DNA of 64,000 nucleotides, taken from Pseudomonas peradeniyensis. GTDB taxonomy: Bacteria; Pseudomonadota; Gammaproteobacteria; Pseudomonadales; Pseudomonadaceae. The notes beneath the pieces are model-generated. The model was not told where the DNA came from. It ran no database searches and worked only from the letters and a program-made list of their open reading frames with translations. Position numbers and translations under genes: made by a program. Where the stretch lies: assembly GCF_014268935.2 (NCBI RefSeq), contig NZ_JABWRJ020000001.1, positions 620,001 to 684,000 of the forward strand, in the 5' to 3' direction. Position 1 is the first letter of the stretch; every line of letters begins with the position of its first letter. Of this stretch, positions 30,611 through 39,267 are shown one piece after another.

Positions 30611-31747
30611 ATGGGACAGGTCCACGACATTCTGATCATCGGTGCCGGCATCGCCGGCGCCTCCCTGGGTTACCGCCTGGCCGGCCAGCGCCAGGTGCTG
30701 CTGCTCGAGCGCGAGGCGCAGCCGGGCTATCACGCCACCGGGCGTTCGGCGGCGATGTTCATGGAGGCCTACGGCACCCCGCAGATCCAGGCCCTGACCC
30801 GCGCCAGCCGGGCGTTCTACGAGCAGCCGCCCGCAGGCTTCTGCGAACATCCGCTGCTCGAACCCCGTGGCTGCCTGTATGTCGCCAGCCATGAGCAGCA
30901 CGATCTGCTGGAAAGCACCTACGCCCAGAACCTGGCCAACGGCACCGCCGTCAGCCTGCTCGACAGCGCTGCGGCGCTCGAATTGGTGCCGAGCCTGCGT
31001 GGCGAGCTGCTGGCCGGCGCCGTGCACGAGACCGGGGCGATGGACCTCGATGTGCACGCCCTGCACCAGGGCTTCCTGCGCGGCCTGCGCCAGGCCGGTG
31101 GCGAGGTGCGCTGCAATGCCGAGCTGGTGCAGGCGTACTATCGGGATGACCTGTGGCATGTCGAGCTGGCCGACGGCAGCCGCCTGCGGGCGCGGCTGCT
31201 GGTCAATGCCGCCGGCGCCTGGGCCGATCGGGTGGCCGGGCAGTGCGGGGTCGGCAAGGTCGGCCTGCAGCCGTGCCGGCGCAGCGCGTTCACCTTCCCC
31301 GGCCCTGCGCAGCACGACTTCGCCCGCTGGCCGGCGGTGATCGGTGTCGACGAGAGCTTCTACTTCAAGCCCGACGCCGGCCAGCTGCTGGGCTCACCCG
31401 CCAACGCCGACCCGGTCGAGCCCCAGGACGCCGCGCCCGAAGAGCTGGACCTGGCGCTGGGCATCTACAACATCGAGGCGATGACCACCCTCGAGATCCG
31501 CCGTCCCAGCCACAGCTGGGCGGGGCTGCGCTCGTTCGTCGCCGATGGCGACCTGGTGATCGGCTTTGACCCGGTTTCCCCCGCGTTCTTCTGGCTGGCG
31601 GCCCAGGGCGGCTATGGTATCCAGTCCGCCGCCGGGGCCTCGCGCCTGGCGGCCGACCTGTTGCTGGGCCTGCCGCTGTGCGCGAGCCTTGTCAGCCAGG
31701 GGGTTGAGCCAGCACGGCTGTCCCCGGCCCGTTTCATCCAACCCTGA
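30611..31747 (+). CDS. FAD-dependent D-amino-acid dehydrogenase, DauA-like
   Basis: 378 residues from ATG 30611 behind AGGAG. DAO fold: FAD site ILIIGAGIAGASLGYRLAG, then LEREAQPGYHATGRSAA, GFCEHPLLEPR, LVNAAGAWADRVA, QPCRRSAFTF, DESFYFKPDAGQLLGSPANADPVE, SWAGLRSFVADGDLVIGF and QGGYGIQSA. These stretches closely match my memory of P. aeruginosa DauA, which oxidises D-arginine and other D-amino acids to imino acids without using O2. The next gene is a RidA imine deaminase, matching that chemistry. The exact substrate is unproved. Confidence 0.8.
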   Translation: MGQVHDILIIGAGIAGASLGYRLAGQRQVLLLEREAQPGYHATGRSAAMFMEAYGTPQIQALTRASRAFYEQPPAGFCEHPLLEPRGCLYVASHEQHDLLESTYAQNLANGTAVSLLDSAAALELVPSLRGELLAGAVHETGAMDLDVHALHQGFLRGLRQAGGEVRCNAELVQAYYRDDLWHVELADGSRLRARLLVNAAGAWADRVAGQCGVGKVGLQPCRRSAFTFPGPAQHDFARWPAVIGVDESFYFKPDAGQLLGSPANADPVEPQDAAPEELDLALGIYNIEAMTTLEIRRPSHSWAGLRSFVADGDLVIGFDPVSPAFFWLAAQGGYGIQSAAGASRLAADLLLGLPLCASLVSQGVEPARLSPARFIQP

Positions 31748-31759
31748 ATGGAGAGTCCC

Positions 31760-32137
31760 ATGAGCAATGAAATCCAGCGTTTCCCCAGCAGCCTGCCGTT
31801 TCCCTTCTCCCGCGCAGTGAAGGCCGGGGGTTTCCTGTTCCTGTCCGGGCAGGTGCCGATGAGCCCGGGCGGCGAGGTGGTGCGTGGCGATATCCAGACG
31901 CAGACCCGGGCGGCCTGTGAGCGTATCGCCGAGAGCCTGGCGGCGTGCGGCGCGCGCTTCGACCAGGTGGTGAAGTGCACCGTGTGGCTGTCGGACATGA
32001 GCCATTTCGCCGGTTTCAACGAGGTCTACAAGGAATTCTTCGGTGCGGCGCTGCCGGTGCGTTCGACGGTGGCCTCGGCACTGGCGCTGGGGGTGGATGT
32101 GGAGATCGAGGTGCAGGCCTACGTCGGTCAGGATTGA
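31760..32137 (+). CDS. RidA family imine/enamine deaminase
   Basis: 125 residues from ATG 31760 behind GGAGA, 12 bases after the dehydrogenase. RidA (YjgF) pattern: GGFLFLSGQVPMSPGGEVVRGDIQTQTRAACERIAESL, VVKCTVWLSDMSHFAGFNEVY, and the end PVRSTVASALALGVDVEIEVQAY with the active-site arginine of the RS(T)V motif. It hydrolyses the reactive imino acid formed by the upstream enzyme to the keto acid and ammonia. Confidence 0.92.
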   Translation: MSNEIQRFPSSLPFPFSRAVKAGGFLFLSGQVPMSPGGEVVRGDIQTQTRAACERIAESLAACGARFDQVVKCTVWLSDMSHFAGFNEVYKEFFGAALPVRSTVASALALGVDVEIEVQAYVGQD

Positions 32138-32163
32138 TCGAAGTCGGGGCCGCGCTGCGGCCC

Positions 32164-32227
32164 ATCGCCGGCAAACCGGCTCCCACAAGGTTGGTCTGCC
32201 CCCTGTGGGAGCCGGCTTGCCGGCGAT
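32164..32227. repeat. REP pair, GCCGGC subtype
   Basis: Arms 32164-32187 and 32204-32227 are reverse complements with one mismatch (ATCGCCGGCAAACCGGCTCC type). It uses CGCCGGCAA rather than the CGCGGGGCAAG of other copies. It lies inside the D-amino-acid operon before the transporter gene. Confidence 0.85.
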
Positions 32228-32269
32228 AGGGCCCTCAAAGAGATACAACAATAAAAACCAGAGGTGCAC

Positions 32270-33334
32270 ATGCAAGAGCAGCTGAAGATCGCCGGCGCAT
32301 TCGTCGGCGTGATCGTGGGGGCGGGCTTCGCGTCCGGGCGGGAACTGCTGTTGTTCTTCGTCGATTTCGGCGTCTGGGGCCTGGTCGGCGCGCTGGTCAG
32401 CGCCGCGTTGTTCACGTTCCTCGGCATGGCCCTGGCGGGGCTGGGCAACCGCCTGAAGGCCACCTCGCACAAGGCGGTGATCCAGGCCATCTGCGGTCGC
32501 CATCTGGGCGTGCTGGTCGACTGGCTCATCACCTTCTTCATGTTCGGCGTGACCGTGGTCATGCTCGCCGGTGGCGGCGCGCTGCTCGAACAGCAGTTCG
32601 GCATCCCGGCGCTGGCCGGCAGTGTGCTGGTCACCGTACTGGGGGTGGCCATCGTCTGCCTGGATGTGCAGAAGGTGATGGTGGCCATCGGCGCGATCAC
32701 CCCGTTGCTGATCCTGGTGGCCTCGGCCATCGCGTTGTACGCGGTGTGCACCCGCAGCCTGAGTTTCGCGGCGCTCGACCAGGTGGCCAGCCAGCAGGAG
32801 GCGGGCACCCATCACTGGTTGCTCGGGGCGTTCCTGTATGTCTCCTACAACATCGTTGCCGGGGCGCCGATCCTGGCGATCCTCGGCGGGGCGGCGCGCA
32901 ACGGGCGGGTCGCCGTGGTCGGCGGCCTACTGGGTGGCGCGGCGCTCGGCGGGTTGATGCTGGTGATGAGCGCGGGCCTGCTGTCGCGCCTGGACAGCGT
33001 GGCCGCGCTGCCGATGCCGATGCTGTCGATCGCCGGCGAAGTGTCGCCGCTACTGGGGCTGGTGATGTGCCTGATCATCTTCGGGATGATCGTCAACACG
33101 GCGGTGGGGACGCTGTTCTCGTTCCTGTCGCGGCTGTTGCCGGCGGGCACGGCGAAGTTCCGCTGGGGAGCGGTGGCGGCCGGAGGGGTAGGGTTCGTCT
33201 GCAGCCTGGTGGGGTTCATCAGCCTGGTCGGGCAGGTGTATCCGCTGTTCGGCTACCTGGGATTCGTGCTGATGGCGGCGGTGCTGGTGGGGTGGTTGCG
33301 GCGGGGCAGGGGGGCTAAGGTGGCGGTGGCCTGA
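32270..33334 (+). CDS. YkvI-like membrane transporter
   Basis: 354 residues from ATG 32270. About ten hydrophobic helices; the first reads IAGAFVGVIVGAGFASGRELLLFF, the glycine-rich start of the YkvI branch of the APC-type (LeuT fold) carriers. The position after the DauA-like and RidA genes suggests it imports the D-amino acid or exports a product. The substrate is not visible in the sequence. Confidence 0.75.
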   Translation: MQEQLKIAGAFVGVIVGAGFASGRELLLFFVDFGVWGLVGALVSAALFTFLGMALAGLGNRLKATSHKAVIQAICGRHLGVLVDWLITFFMFGVTVVMLAGGGALLEQQFGIPALAGSVLVTVLGVAIVCLDVQKVMVAIGAITPLLILVASAIALYAVCTRSLSFAALDQVASQQEAGTHHWLLGAFLYVSYNIVAGAPILAILGGAARNGRVAVVGGLLGGAALGGLMLVMSAGLLSRLDSVAALPMPMLSIAGEVSPLLGLVMCLIIFGMIVNTAVGTLFSFLSRLLPAGTAKFRWGAVAAGGVGFVCSLVGFISLVGQVYPLFGYLGFVLMAAVLVGWLRRGRGAKVAVA

Positions 33335-33339
33335 GGCAA

Positions 33340-33370
33340 GCCCGCCCCCGCAGCGCGTGCGGGAGCGGGC
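33340..33370. terminator. Bidirectional terminator-like hairpin (REP derived)
   Basis: GCCCGCCCCCGCA (33340-33352) pairs with TGCGGGAGCGGGC (33358-33370), one mismatch, in the 42-bp gap between the convergent ykvI-like and chemoreceptor genes. It probably separates the two transcripts. Confidence 0.55.
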
Positions 33371-33376
33371 GGCAGG

Positions 33377-35263
33377 TCAGATGCGGAAGCTGCCCACCAG
33401 TTGCTTCAGGCGCCCGGCCTGCTGGCTCAGGGCGTCGCAGTGGCGCAGGGTTTCGTTGAGGTTCTCCACCCCTTGCTGGTTCAGCGCGTTGATCTGGGTG
33501 ATGTCCAGGTTCAGGCTCTCGACCACGGCGGTCTGCTCTTCGGTGGCGGTGGCCACCGACTGGTTCATGCCGTCGATCTCGCCGATGCGCTGGGTGACGC
33601 TGGCCAGGCGCTCGCCGGCCTCGTTGGCCACCTGCACGGTCTCTTCGCTGGAGACCTGGCTGGTGTTCATGGTGTGCACCGCCTCGCGCGAGCCGACCTG
33701 CAGGCTGGTGATCATGCGGTGGATCTCTTCGGCCGACTCCTGGGTGCGGTGGGCCAGGTTGCGCACTTCGTCGGCGACCACGGCGAAGCCACGACCGGCC
33801 TCACCGGCACGGGCGGCCTCGATGGCGGCGTTGAGCGCCAGCAGGTTGGTCTGCTGGGAGATGCCCTTGATCACGTCGAGGATCTTGCCGATCTCGTCGG
33901 TGCTGGCGTTGAGGGTCTCGATCTGCTCGCAGGATTCGCTGATGCGCTCAGACAGGGCGGTCATGGCGCTGATGGCCTCTTCGACCACCTGGCGGCCACC
34001 GTTGGCCTGCTCGCTGGCGCCACTGGCGTGTTGCGAGGCATCGGCGGCGTTGCGGGCGATCTCCTGGGTGGCGGCGCCCAATTCGTTGATGGCGGCGGCG
34101 ACGCTGTTGGTGCGCATGCTCTGCTCTTCGGAGCCGGAAAGCGACGCGTTGGAGGCGCCCACGACTTTTTCCGACAGGTCATGCACCAGGCGGGTGGCCG
34201 ACGACACTTCGCTGATCGAGGCGTGGATACGCTCGACGAAGCGGTTGAACGAGGTGGCCAGCTCGCCGAATTCGTCCTTCTGCTGCACGACCAGGCGGCG
34301 GGTCAGGTCGCCTTCGCCTTCGGCGATGTCCTGCATGGCGCGGCCCATGGTGGTCAGCGGGCTCATCAGCACCGGGATCAGCAGGCCCAGCAGGCCAGCG
34401 ATGACGGCCACGGCAATGAGCATGGCGATGATGGCCGAGGTGCGGAACTGGCTCAGCGGGGCGTAGGCCTTTTCTTTGTCGATCGACAGACCGATGTACC
34501 ACTGTGCCGAAGGCAGGCCGTCGACCGGGGCGAAGGAGATGATGCGCTCCTTGCCATCCAGGCTCACTTCCTGGATGCCGGTTTCCACGCGCAGCGGCGA
34601 GCCCGGGTAGATGTCCTTGAGGTTCTTCATCACCCGGTCCTTGTCCGGGCTGACGATTACCTGGCCATTGCGGTCGACCAGGAAGGCATGGCCGATGCCG
34701 CCGAAGTCGACGGCGTTGATGATGTCGACCAGGGTGTTCAGGCTCAGGTCACCGCCGACCACACCGATCAGCTCGCCGCTGCCCTTGGCCTTGACCGGCA
34801 TGGCGATGGTCACCACCAGGCCACCTACCGCCGCCATGTAGGGCGGGGTCAGCATGGTCTGGTTGGCGGCCACGGCCTGGGTGTACCAGGGGCGCTGACG
34901 CGGGTCGTAGCCATCAGGCATCTTGGCGTCGGGGCGCTGGGTGAACAGGCCGGTGTTCTGGCCGAAATAGGTGAACTGGAAGTTGCTGGTGTACGACGGC
35001 TGGTCGACCAGGCCCGGCACGTTGTTGCCGGCACCTTGCTGGGCGATGTCCTGGGCCAGGTTCTCCAGCACCAAGATGCGTCCGCTCATCCAGTTCTGCA
35101 CGCTGCTGGCGGTCTGTGCGCCGGCCTGGCGCACCGAGGACTCGATGTTCTGGCGGATGGTGTTGCGTTGCAGGTAGTCGTTGTAGAGGGTGAACAGCGC
35201 AAAGGCCAGTACGACGACGGCGCAGGCACTGAGCAGGATCTTGTGGCGGAATTTCAGGTTCAT
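33377..35263 (-). CDS. Methyl-accepting chemotaxis protein with dCache sensor (PctA/McpA/McpG-like)
   Basis: 628 residues from ATG 35261-35263 ([20 protein letters not shown]). A periplasmic dCache domain contains [15 protein letters not shown] and a distal [28 protein letters not shown], followed by HAMP ([17 protein letters not shown]) and a signalling tip, [35 protein letters not shown], ending KQLVGSFRI. The YxPRxRPWY motif and overall sequence are close to the amino-acid and GABA receptors of P. putida and P. aeruginosa. I cannot decide which paralogue it is. It lacks a C-terminal CheR-binding pentapeptide. Confidence 0.92.
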   Translation of the reverse strand: MNLKFRHKILLSACAVVVLAFALFTLYNDYLQRNTIRQNIESSVRQAGAQTASSVQNWMSGRILVLENLAQDIAQQGAGNNVPGLVDQPSYTSNFQFTYFGQNTGLFTQRPDAKMPDGYDPRQRPWYTQAVAANQTMLTPPYMAAVGGLVVTIAMPVKAKGSGELIGVVGGDLSLNTLVDIINAVDFGGIGHAFLVDRNGQVIVSPDKDRVMKNLKDIYPGSPLRVETGIQEVSLDGKERIISFAPVDGLPSAQWYIGLSIDKEKAYAPLSQFRTSAIIAMLIAVAVIAGLLGLLIPVLMSPLTTMGRAMQDIAEGEGDLTRRLVVQQKDEFGELATSFNRFVERIHASISEVSSATRLVHDLSEKVVGASNASLSGSEEQSMRTNSVAAAINELGAATQEIARNAADASQHASGASEQANGGRQVVEEAISAMTALSERISESCEQIETLNASTDEIGKILDVIKGISQQTNLLALNAAIEAARAGEAGRGFAVVADEVRNLAHRTQESAEEIHRMITSLQVGSREAVHTMNTSQVSSEETVQVANEAGERLASVTQRIGEIDGMNQSVATATEEQTAVVESLNLDITQINALNQQGVENLNETLRHCDALSQQAGRLKQLVGSFRI

Positions 35264-35336
35264 GTTTCGAGACCTTGAGCCAGTGAAAGGAGGGCGCCGC
35301 GTGCTTGTGGCACGAATGGCGGAGCCTGTTGCAACG

Positions 35337-35363
35337 CTATCGGCCGAATCTGAAAAATGTTGA
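35337..35363 (-). promoter_or_regulatory. Sigma-28 (FliA)-like promoter for the chemoreceptor
   Basis: On the minus strand, TCAACATT (35356-35363), 11 bases, then GCCGATAG (35337-35344). The -10 matches 7 of 8 of GCCGATAA and the spacing is exactly that of FliA promoters. The start codon lies 73 bases downstream. Confidence 0.6.
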
Positions 35364-35413
35364 AAGACTAAATGTCGCAGTGCTTGGCGCAATTGCCCTA
35401 ACAGGGTGACAAA

Positions 35414-36292
35414 TCATTTCGAAGCCAACAGGCTCACCAAGGCCCTCGCCGCCTGGCCGAGGGGTTGCTGCTTGAGCCAGAAGGCATTCACCGGCAGTTG
35501 CAGTTCGTTGCGGGTGTTATGGAATTCCAGGCGCACCAGGCGCCCGGCGTCAATCAGCGGCGCGACCCGCGACAGGGGCAAATCGCCCCAGCCCAGGCCC
35601 GCTTCGACCATCTGCACGGCGAGGTCCAGGCTGTCGGTGCGCCAGTGCGAGGTGCCGATCAGCGAGCGCGGGTCGGACAGCGGCAGGTCGCGGCTGCGCA
35701 CCAGGATCTGGCGCAGGTTGACCAAATCTTCAAGGTGACGGATGCGCCCTTCACGCAGGGCGGGGTGCTGCGGCGACAGCGTGGCCACCAGCGATTCGAT
35801 GGCAATGTGCTGGAAGCTGCGCCGCGGGTCCACCTGCAACCCGGCGAAGGCCAGGCACAGGCCGGCGCGACCGCTGTCGAGCAACTGCAGGGCCTCCTCC
35901 TGGGGCGCGGCGAGCAGTTCGATGTCCAGCAGCGGGTAGCGCTCGCCAAGGCGGGTGATGGCGTCGAGCAACGGGCGCTGGTCGATGTCCGGGACCACGG
36001 CGATGGCCAGGCTGCTTTCCAGCCCGCGCGACAGCTCCAGCGCGTGCACCTCCAGCAGCCCGAGCTGTTCGGCGATCAGCCGGGCATGGGGTTCCAGGGC
36101 CTGGGCCTGGGCGGTCGGGCGCGCCTCGCGCGAGCCGCGTTCGAACAACGGGTAGCCGAGCTCCGCCTCGAGGTTGCCGATGGCCATGCTCACCGCCGAG
36201 GGCACACGCCCTAGCGCCCGCGCGGCGGCGGAAAACGAGCCGCGGTCGAGCACGGCGAGAAACAGCAGGATGGTGTCGCTGGAAAAGTTCAT
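35414..36292 (-). CDS. LysR family transcriptional regulator
   Basis: 292 residues. N-terminal winged helix (LLFLAVLDRGSFSAAARALGR then VPSAVSMAIGNLEAELGYPLFERGSREARPT), then a LysR substrate-binding domain. The start is ATG 36290-36292. It is divergent from the PACE efflux gene at 36393 with a perfect palindrome between them, so it probably controls that pump and itself. Inducer unknown. Confidence 0.92.
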   Translation of the reverse strand: MNFSSDTILLFLAVLDRGSFSAAARALGRVPSAVSMAIGNLEAELGYPLFERGSREARPTAQAQALEPHARLIAEQLGLLEVHALELSRGLESSLAIAVVPDIDQRPLLDAITRLGERYPLLDIELLAAPQEEALQLLDSGRAGLCLAFAGLQVDPRRSFQHIAIESLVATLSPQHPALREGRIRHLEDLVNLRQILVRSRDLPLSDPRSLIGTSHWRTDSLDLAVQMVEAGLGWGDLPLSRVAPLIDAGRLVRLEFHNTRNELQLPVNAFWLKQQPLGQAARALVSLLASK

Positions 36293-36301
36293 GGCAGTCT
36301 C

Positions 36302-36320
36302 CTTTCAGTAAATCTGAAAG
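36302..36320. promoter_or_regulatory. Probable LysR operator
   Basis: CTTTCAGTAAATCTGAAAG is a perfect palindrome (7-bp arms, 5-base centre) starting 10 bases from the lysR start codon, in the divergent promoter region. Confidence 0.55.
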
Positions 36321-36392
36321 CTGCTGACTTTTTCTGTCAAGTGCGTTGATGCATCCTGCGCGCCTTCGTCATACCCGCAGCAAGGTAACTTT

Positions 36393-36821
36393 GTGCAAGG
36401 ACTCAAACGCAAACTGGTCTACGTGACCTTCTATGAACTGATCGGCCTGTGCATGTCGACCCTGGGGCTGGCCTACCTGTCCGACACCCAGGCCTCGCAC
36501 ACCGGTCCCCTGGCGGTGATGATCACCACCATCGCCATGCTCTGGAACCTCATCTACAACACCTTGTTCGAGCGCTGGGAGAGCCGCCAGGCCAAGCGCG
36601 GCCGCAGCCTGGGCCGGCGGGTGGCGCATGCCATCGGCTTCCAGCTGACCCTGGTGGTGTACCTGATCCCGCTGATCGCCTGGTGGCTGGACATGACCCT
36701 GCTGGAGGCATTGTTGGTGGACCTGGCGTTCATCATCCTGGTGCCGTGCTACACGTTCCTTTACAACTGGGCGTTCGACCGGATCTTTGGCTTGCCGACC
36801 TCGGCAATGGCACCGGCCTGA
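36393..36821 (+). CDS. PACE family efflux transporter (AceI-like)
   Basis: 142 residues from GTG 36393 behind AAGG. Four transmembrane helices in two bacterial transmembrane pair repeats: KRKLVYVTFYELIGLCMSTLGLAYL, VMITTIAMLWNLIYNTLFERWE, then RRVAHAIGFQLTLVVYLIPLIAWWLDMTLLEALLVDLAF, VPCYTFLYNWAFDRIFG. The early glutamate (YELIG) and the WNLIYNTLFE segment are the family marks. PACE pumps expel biocides such as chlorhexidine or short diamines. Confidence 0.92.
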   Translation: MQGLKRKLVYVTFYELIGLCMSTLGLAYLSDTQASHTGPLAVMITTIAMLWNLIYNTLFERWESRQAKRGRSLGRRVAHAIGFQLTLVVYLIPLIAWWLDMTLLEALLVDLAFIILVPCYTFLYNWAFDRIFGLPTSAMAPA

Positions 36822-36828
36822 GTTCTTT

Positions 36829-36945
36829 TGTAGGAGCGGCCTTGCGTCGCGATAGGGCTGCGAAGCAGCCCCTGGATTTCAGCATTTGTACATAGATCGC
36901 CGGGGCTGCTCCGCAGCCCTATCGCGACGCAAGGCCGCTCCTACA
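36829..36945. repeat. Long palindromic repeat, TGTAGGAGCGG type, intact
   Basis: 117 bp with ends TGTAGGAGCGGCCTTGCGTC and GGCCGCTCCTACA and compensated inner stems (AGGGCTGCGAAGCAGCCC and GGGGCTGCTCCGCAGCCC). It lies between the convergent PACE and lipoprotein genes. Confidence 0.85.
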
Positions 36946-36965
36946 GGGACCGTGTTGGCCTCAGG

Positions 36966-37961
36966 TCACGGCGCTCGATAGCCCAGCAAACTGTCCTCCA
37001 CCTGCCCCGACAGGTAGTACACCCCGGCCATGGCCCCGCTCTGGCGGTTCTCCATCAGCTCTTGCCATTCCTGGTTCAGCGCCACATTGAGGATCACCCG
37101 CAGTTGCTCGACCATCTGCGGCTGCTCGCGGTCATGGGTGATGATGCCGTAGCCGGTTGCCGCCACCGAGATCAACGCCCCCGCCGCCTTGCCCACCGCC
37201 GCCGCGATCGCGCTGGCGGCGCCGCGTGGGGCCAGGGTGGCGCCGAGTTTTTCGCTGGCCTGGGTGGCTACCGACGACAGCCCCGCCTCTGTCTGCCCGG
37301 GCCCCTTGGCGGCCTGCTGGTGCAGGTGCTGGCGCAGCGACTGCCAGGCCGGTTGCTGGTCCAGCGACTTGGCCCGCAGCAGTTGGTAGAGCGAGGCGTT
37401 TCGCGCCTCCGGCGGCCCCAGGGCGATGATCGGGATGCGGTTCAGGCGCTGGCTGAACTGCTCGGGCGGCGCGTTGTAACGCTGGATGATCGCCGGCAGT
37501 TGCTGGCCAAGCAGTTGCAGGTACAGCTCGCTGGCGCGGTCGCGGATGCCCTCGGGGTTGATCTGCTCGGCCACCGGGTCGATCACCCGTTCGCGGTATT
37601 GCTCCTGCAGGTACAGGCCCAGGCGCTTTTCCGGCGGCTCGTTGCCGTTGCCGCTGTTCATCGTGTACCAGGCCACCTTGAGCGTGAGCCATTGTTGAGT
37701 CCAGTAGCCGGTGAACCAGGGGATGAAGTCGTTCTCGGTGCGTTGCTGCACCTGTTCCTTCCACACGCGCATGGAGCGCCGGGCATAGTCGTTGGCCGAG
37801 CCTGCGGCACCGACCGAGGCCTCGATGATGTCCTGGTCGATGCGTTGCCAGACGGCGGGGGGCAGGTTTTGCGGTGGCGGCGGCGCCGGGGGGCGTTTGC
37901 CGGCGCAGCCGGCGAGGGCCAGCAGGAGGCACAGCGCAAACATCACGAGGATTGATTTCAC
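36966..37961 (-). CDS. Predicted lipoprotein, function unknown
   Basis: 331 residues with a clear lipoprotein signal (LLLALAGCAGK, cysteine near residue 19) and then a proline-rich linker. The mature part is helical: WYTMNSGNG, YLQEQYRERVIDPVAEQINPEGIR, and an AAAVGKAAGALISVAATGYGII glycine-alanine helix near residue 260 that may insert in a membrane. No family recognised. It is monocistronic, flanked by repeats on both sides. Confidence 0.75.
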   Translation of the reverse strand: MKSILVMFALCLLLALAGCAGKRPPAPPPPQNLPPAVWQRIDQDIIEASVGAAGSANDYARRSMRVWKEQVQQRTENDFIPWFTGYWTQQWLTLKVAWYTMNSGNGNEPPEKRLGLYLQEQYRERVIDPVAEQINPEGIRDRASELYLQLLGQQLPAIIQRYNAPPEQFSQRLNRIPIIALGPPEARNASLYQLLRAKSLDQQPAWQSLRQHLHQQAAKGPGQTEAGLSSVATQASEKLGATLAPRGAASAIAAAVGKAAGALISVAATGYGIITHDREQPQMVEQLRVILNVALNQEWQELMENRQSGAMAGVYYLSGQVEDSLLGYRAP

Positions 37962-38026
37962 GCGGATTGCCCCCTTGGTGAGAGGCTGGGTGGTTATCCG
38001 AAGTATAGGTTTGTCTTGACGGCCTC

Positions 38027-38092
38027 ATCGCGGGGCAAGCCCGCTCCTACAGGTACTGCACAATACCTGTAGGAGCGGGCTCGTCCCGCGAT
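38027..38092. repeat. REP pair, 29-bp arms
   Basis: Arms 38027-38055 and 38064-38092 are near-perfect reverse complements around an 8-base loop; the arms differ by a single base pair change (GCAAGC versus GCTCGT side). Confidence 0.8.
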
Positions 38093-38133
38093 GGGCCGCA
38101 AAGCGGCCCCCTTTGCAGGCGTGAATGACATGC

Positions 38134-38577
38134 TCACCCCTCCAGCTTCAAGTGCAGCAATGGATACGGATCGCCCTGGCCATCCACCTCGGAACGGCCG
38201 ACCTGGACGAACCCCTGTTTCAGGTAGAACCCCACCGCTTGCGGGTTCTGTTCATTGACGTCCACTTCACGCACGCCCAATTCCTCGACCACAGCGGCCA
38301 GCAGTGTCTTGCCGATGCCCTGGCCGCGACAGGCGGGGTCGATGAAGAGCATTTCCAGCTTGCCGCCATGGACTCCGGCAAACCCCTGGATATGGCCGTC
38401 GCTGTCGTGCCAGGCGCGCAGTTCGACAAACCCCAGGTACTGCTCGCGCACCAGCGGCCGCAGACGCTCGATATAGCCATCGGGAAGAAAGTCATGGGTC
38501 GCCCGTACCGAGGCTTCCCACAGATCGGCCAGCCGATCGAAATGTTCCGCGCCCACCGGCGCGATAGCGTGTTTCAT
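38134..38577 (-). CDS. GNAT family N-acetyltransferase
   Basis: 147 residues from ATG 38575-38577 behind GGAGG. Acetyl-CoA motif KLEMLFIDPACRGQGIGKTLLAAVVEEL (Q/RxxGxG/A), then VNEQNPQAVGFYLKQGFVQVG (motif B). Substrate unknown; the N-terminal ADLWEASVRATHDFLPDGYI is like the YjaB/YafP group. It is divergent from the isochorismatase gene 99 bp away. Confidence 0.9.
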   Translation of the reverse strand: MKHAIAPVGAEHFDRLADLWEASVRATHDFLPDGYIERLRPLVREQYLGFVELRAWHDSDGHIQGFAGVHGGKLEMLFIDPACRGQGIGKTLLAAVVEELGVREVDVNEQNPQAVGFYLKQGFVQVGRSEVDGQGDPYPLLHLKLEG

Positions 38578-38676
38578 GTTGGCCTCCAAGGCACTGTGAT
38601 GAATCGGCGGTCATGGTACGGCGCGCCTTGGGGCTGCGCTATGCTCGGCCTCTCATCTCTCGCCATGGAGCGCCGC

Positions 38677-39261
38677 ATGCCCGCTGAACCGATCCCCCGG
38701 GCCGAGGCCCTGTTGCTGGTGGACGTGCAATGCGCATTCATGGAAGGAGCCGAAGCCGTCCCCGGTCACCTCGTCCTGCAGGCAAGCATCGCCCGCCTGC
38801 TGGCGCGGGCACGGCAGGCCGGCGTGCCGGTGATCTTCCTGCAGAACGACGGCGCGCCCGATAGTCCGGACGCCCCGCACACGGCCGGCTGGCAGTTGTA
38901 CTTCCCGGCGGGCCGGGGCGAGCACGTGCTGTTCAAGACTGAGGACGACGGCTTTGTCGAGACCGGGCTGCAGGCCTTGCTGGATGAGCTGGGTGTCCAG
39001 TGCCTGGCCCTGTGTGGCCTGCTCTCTGAAATGTGCCTGGCCGCCACCGCGCGCACCGCGCTGCAACGGGGTTTCGAGGTGTTGCTGGCGCACGACGCCC
39101 ATGCCACCTACGACGTGCCACCTGGCCCAGGCGGTTCGCCGGGTGTGCCCGCCGCCCTGGCGGCGCGGGTGGCGGAATGGTCGTTGGGGGACGAAGTGTT
39201 GATCCTGCCTGGCGTCGACTCGGTGGCGTTCAGCTCAGTCGATGCAGCAGGTGGAACGTGA
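38677..39261 (+). CDS. Isochorismatase-like cysteine hydrolase
   Basis: 194 residues from ATG 38677 behind GGAG. Cysteine-hydrolase fold with the aspartate in ALLLVDVQCAFM, a lysine in HVLFKTEDDGFVETGL and the nucleophile in ALCGLLSEMCLAATARTALQRGFEVLLAHDAHATYD. Members hydrolyse isochorismate, nicotinamide, ureidoacrylate or N-carbamoyl amides; the specificity is not clear here. It ends 6 bases from the convergent next gene. Confidence 0.85.
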   Translation: MPAEPIPRAEALLLVDVQCAFMEGAEAVPGHLVLQASIARLLARARQAGVPVIFLQNDGAPDSPDAPHTAGWQLYFPAGRGEHVLFKTEDDGFVETGLQALLDELGVQCLALCGLLSEMCLAATARTALQRGFEVLLAHDAHATYDVPPGPGGSPGVPAALAARVAEWSLGDEVLILPGVDSVAFSSVDAAGGT

Positions 39262-39267
39262 CAGGTC

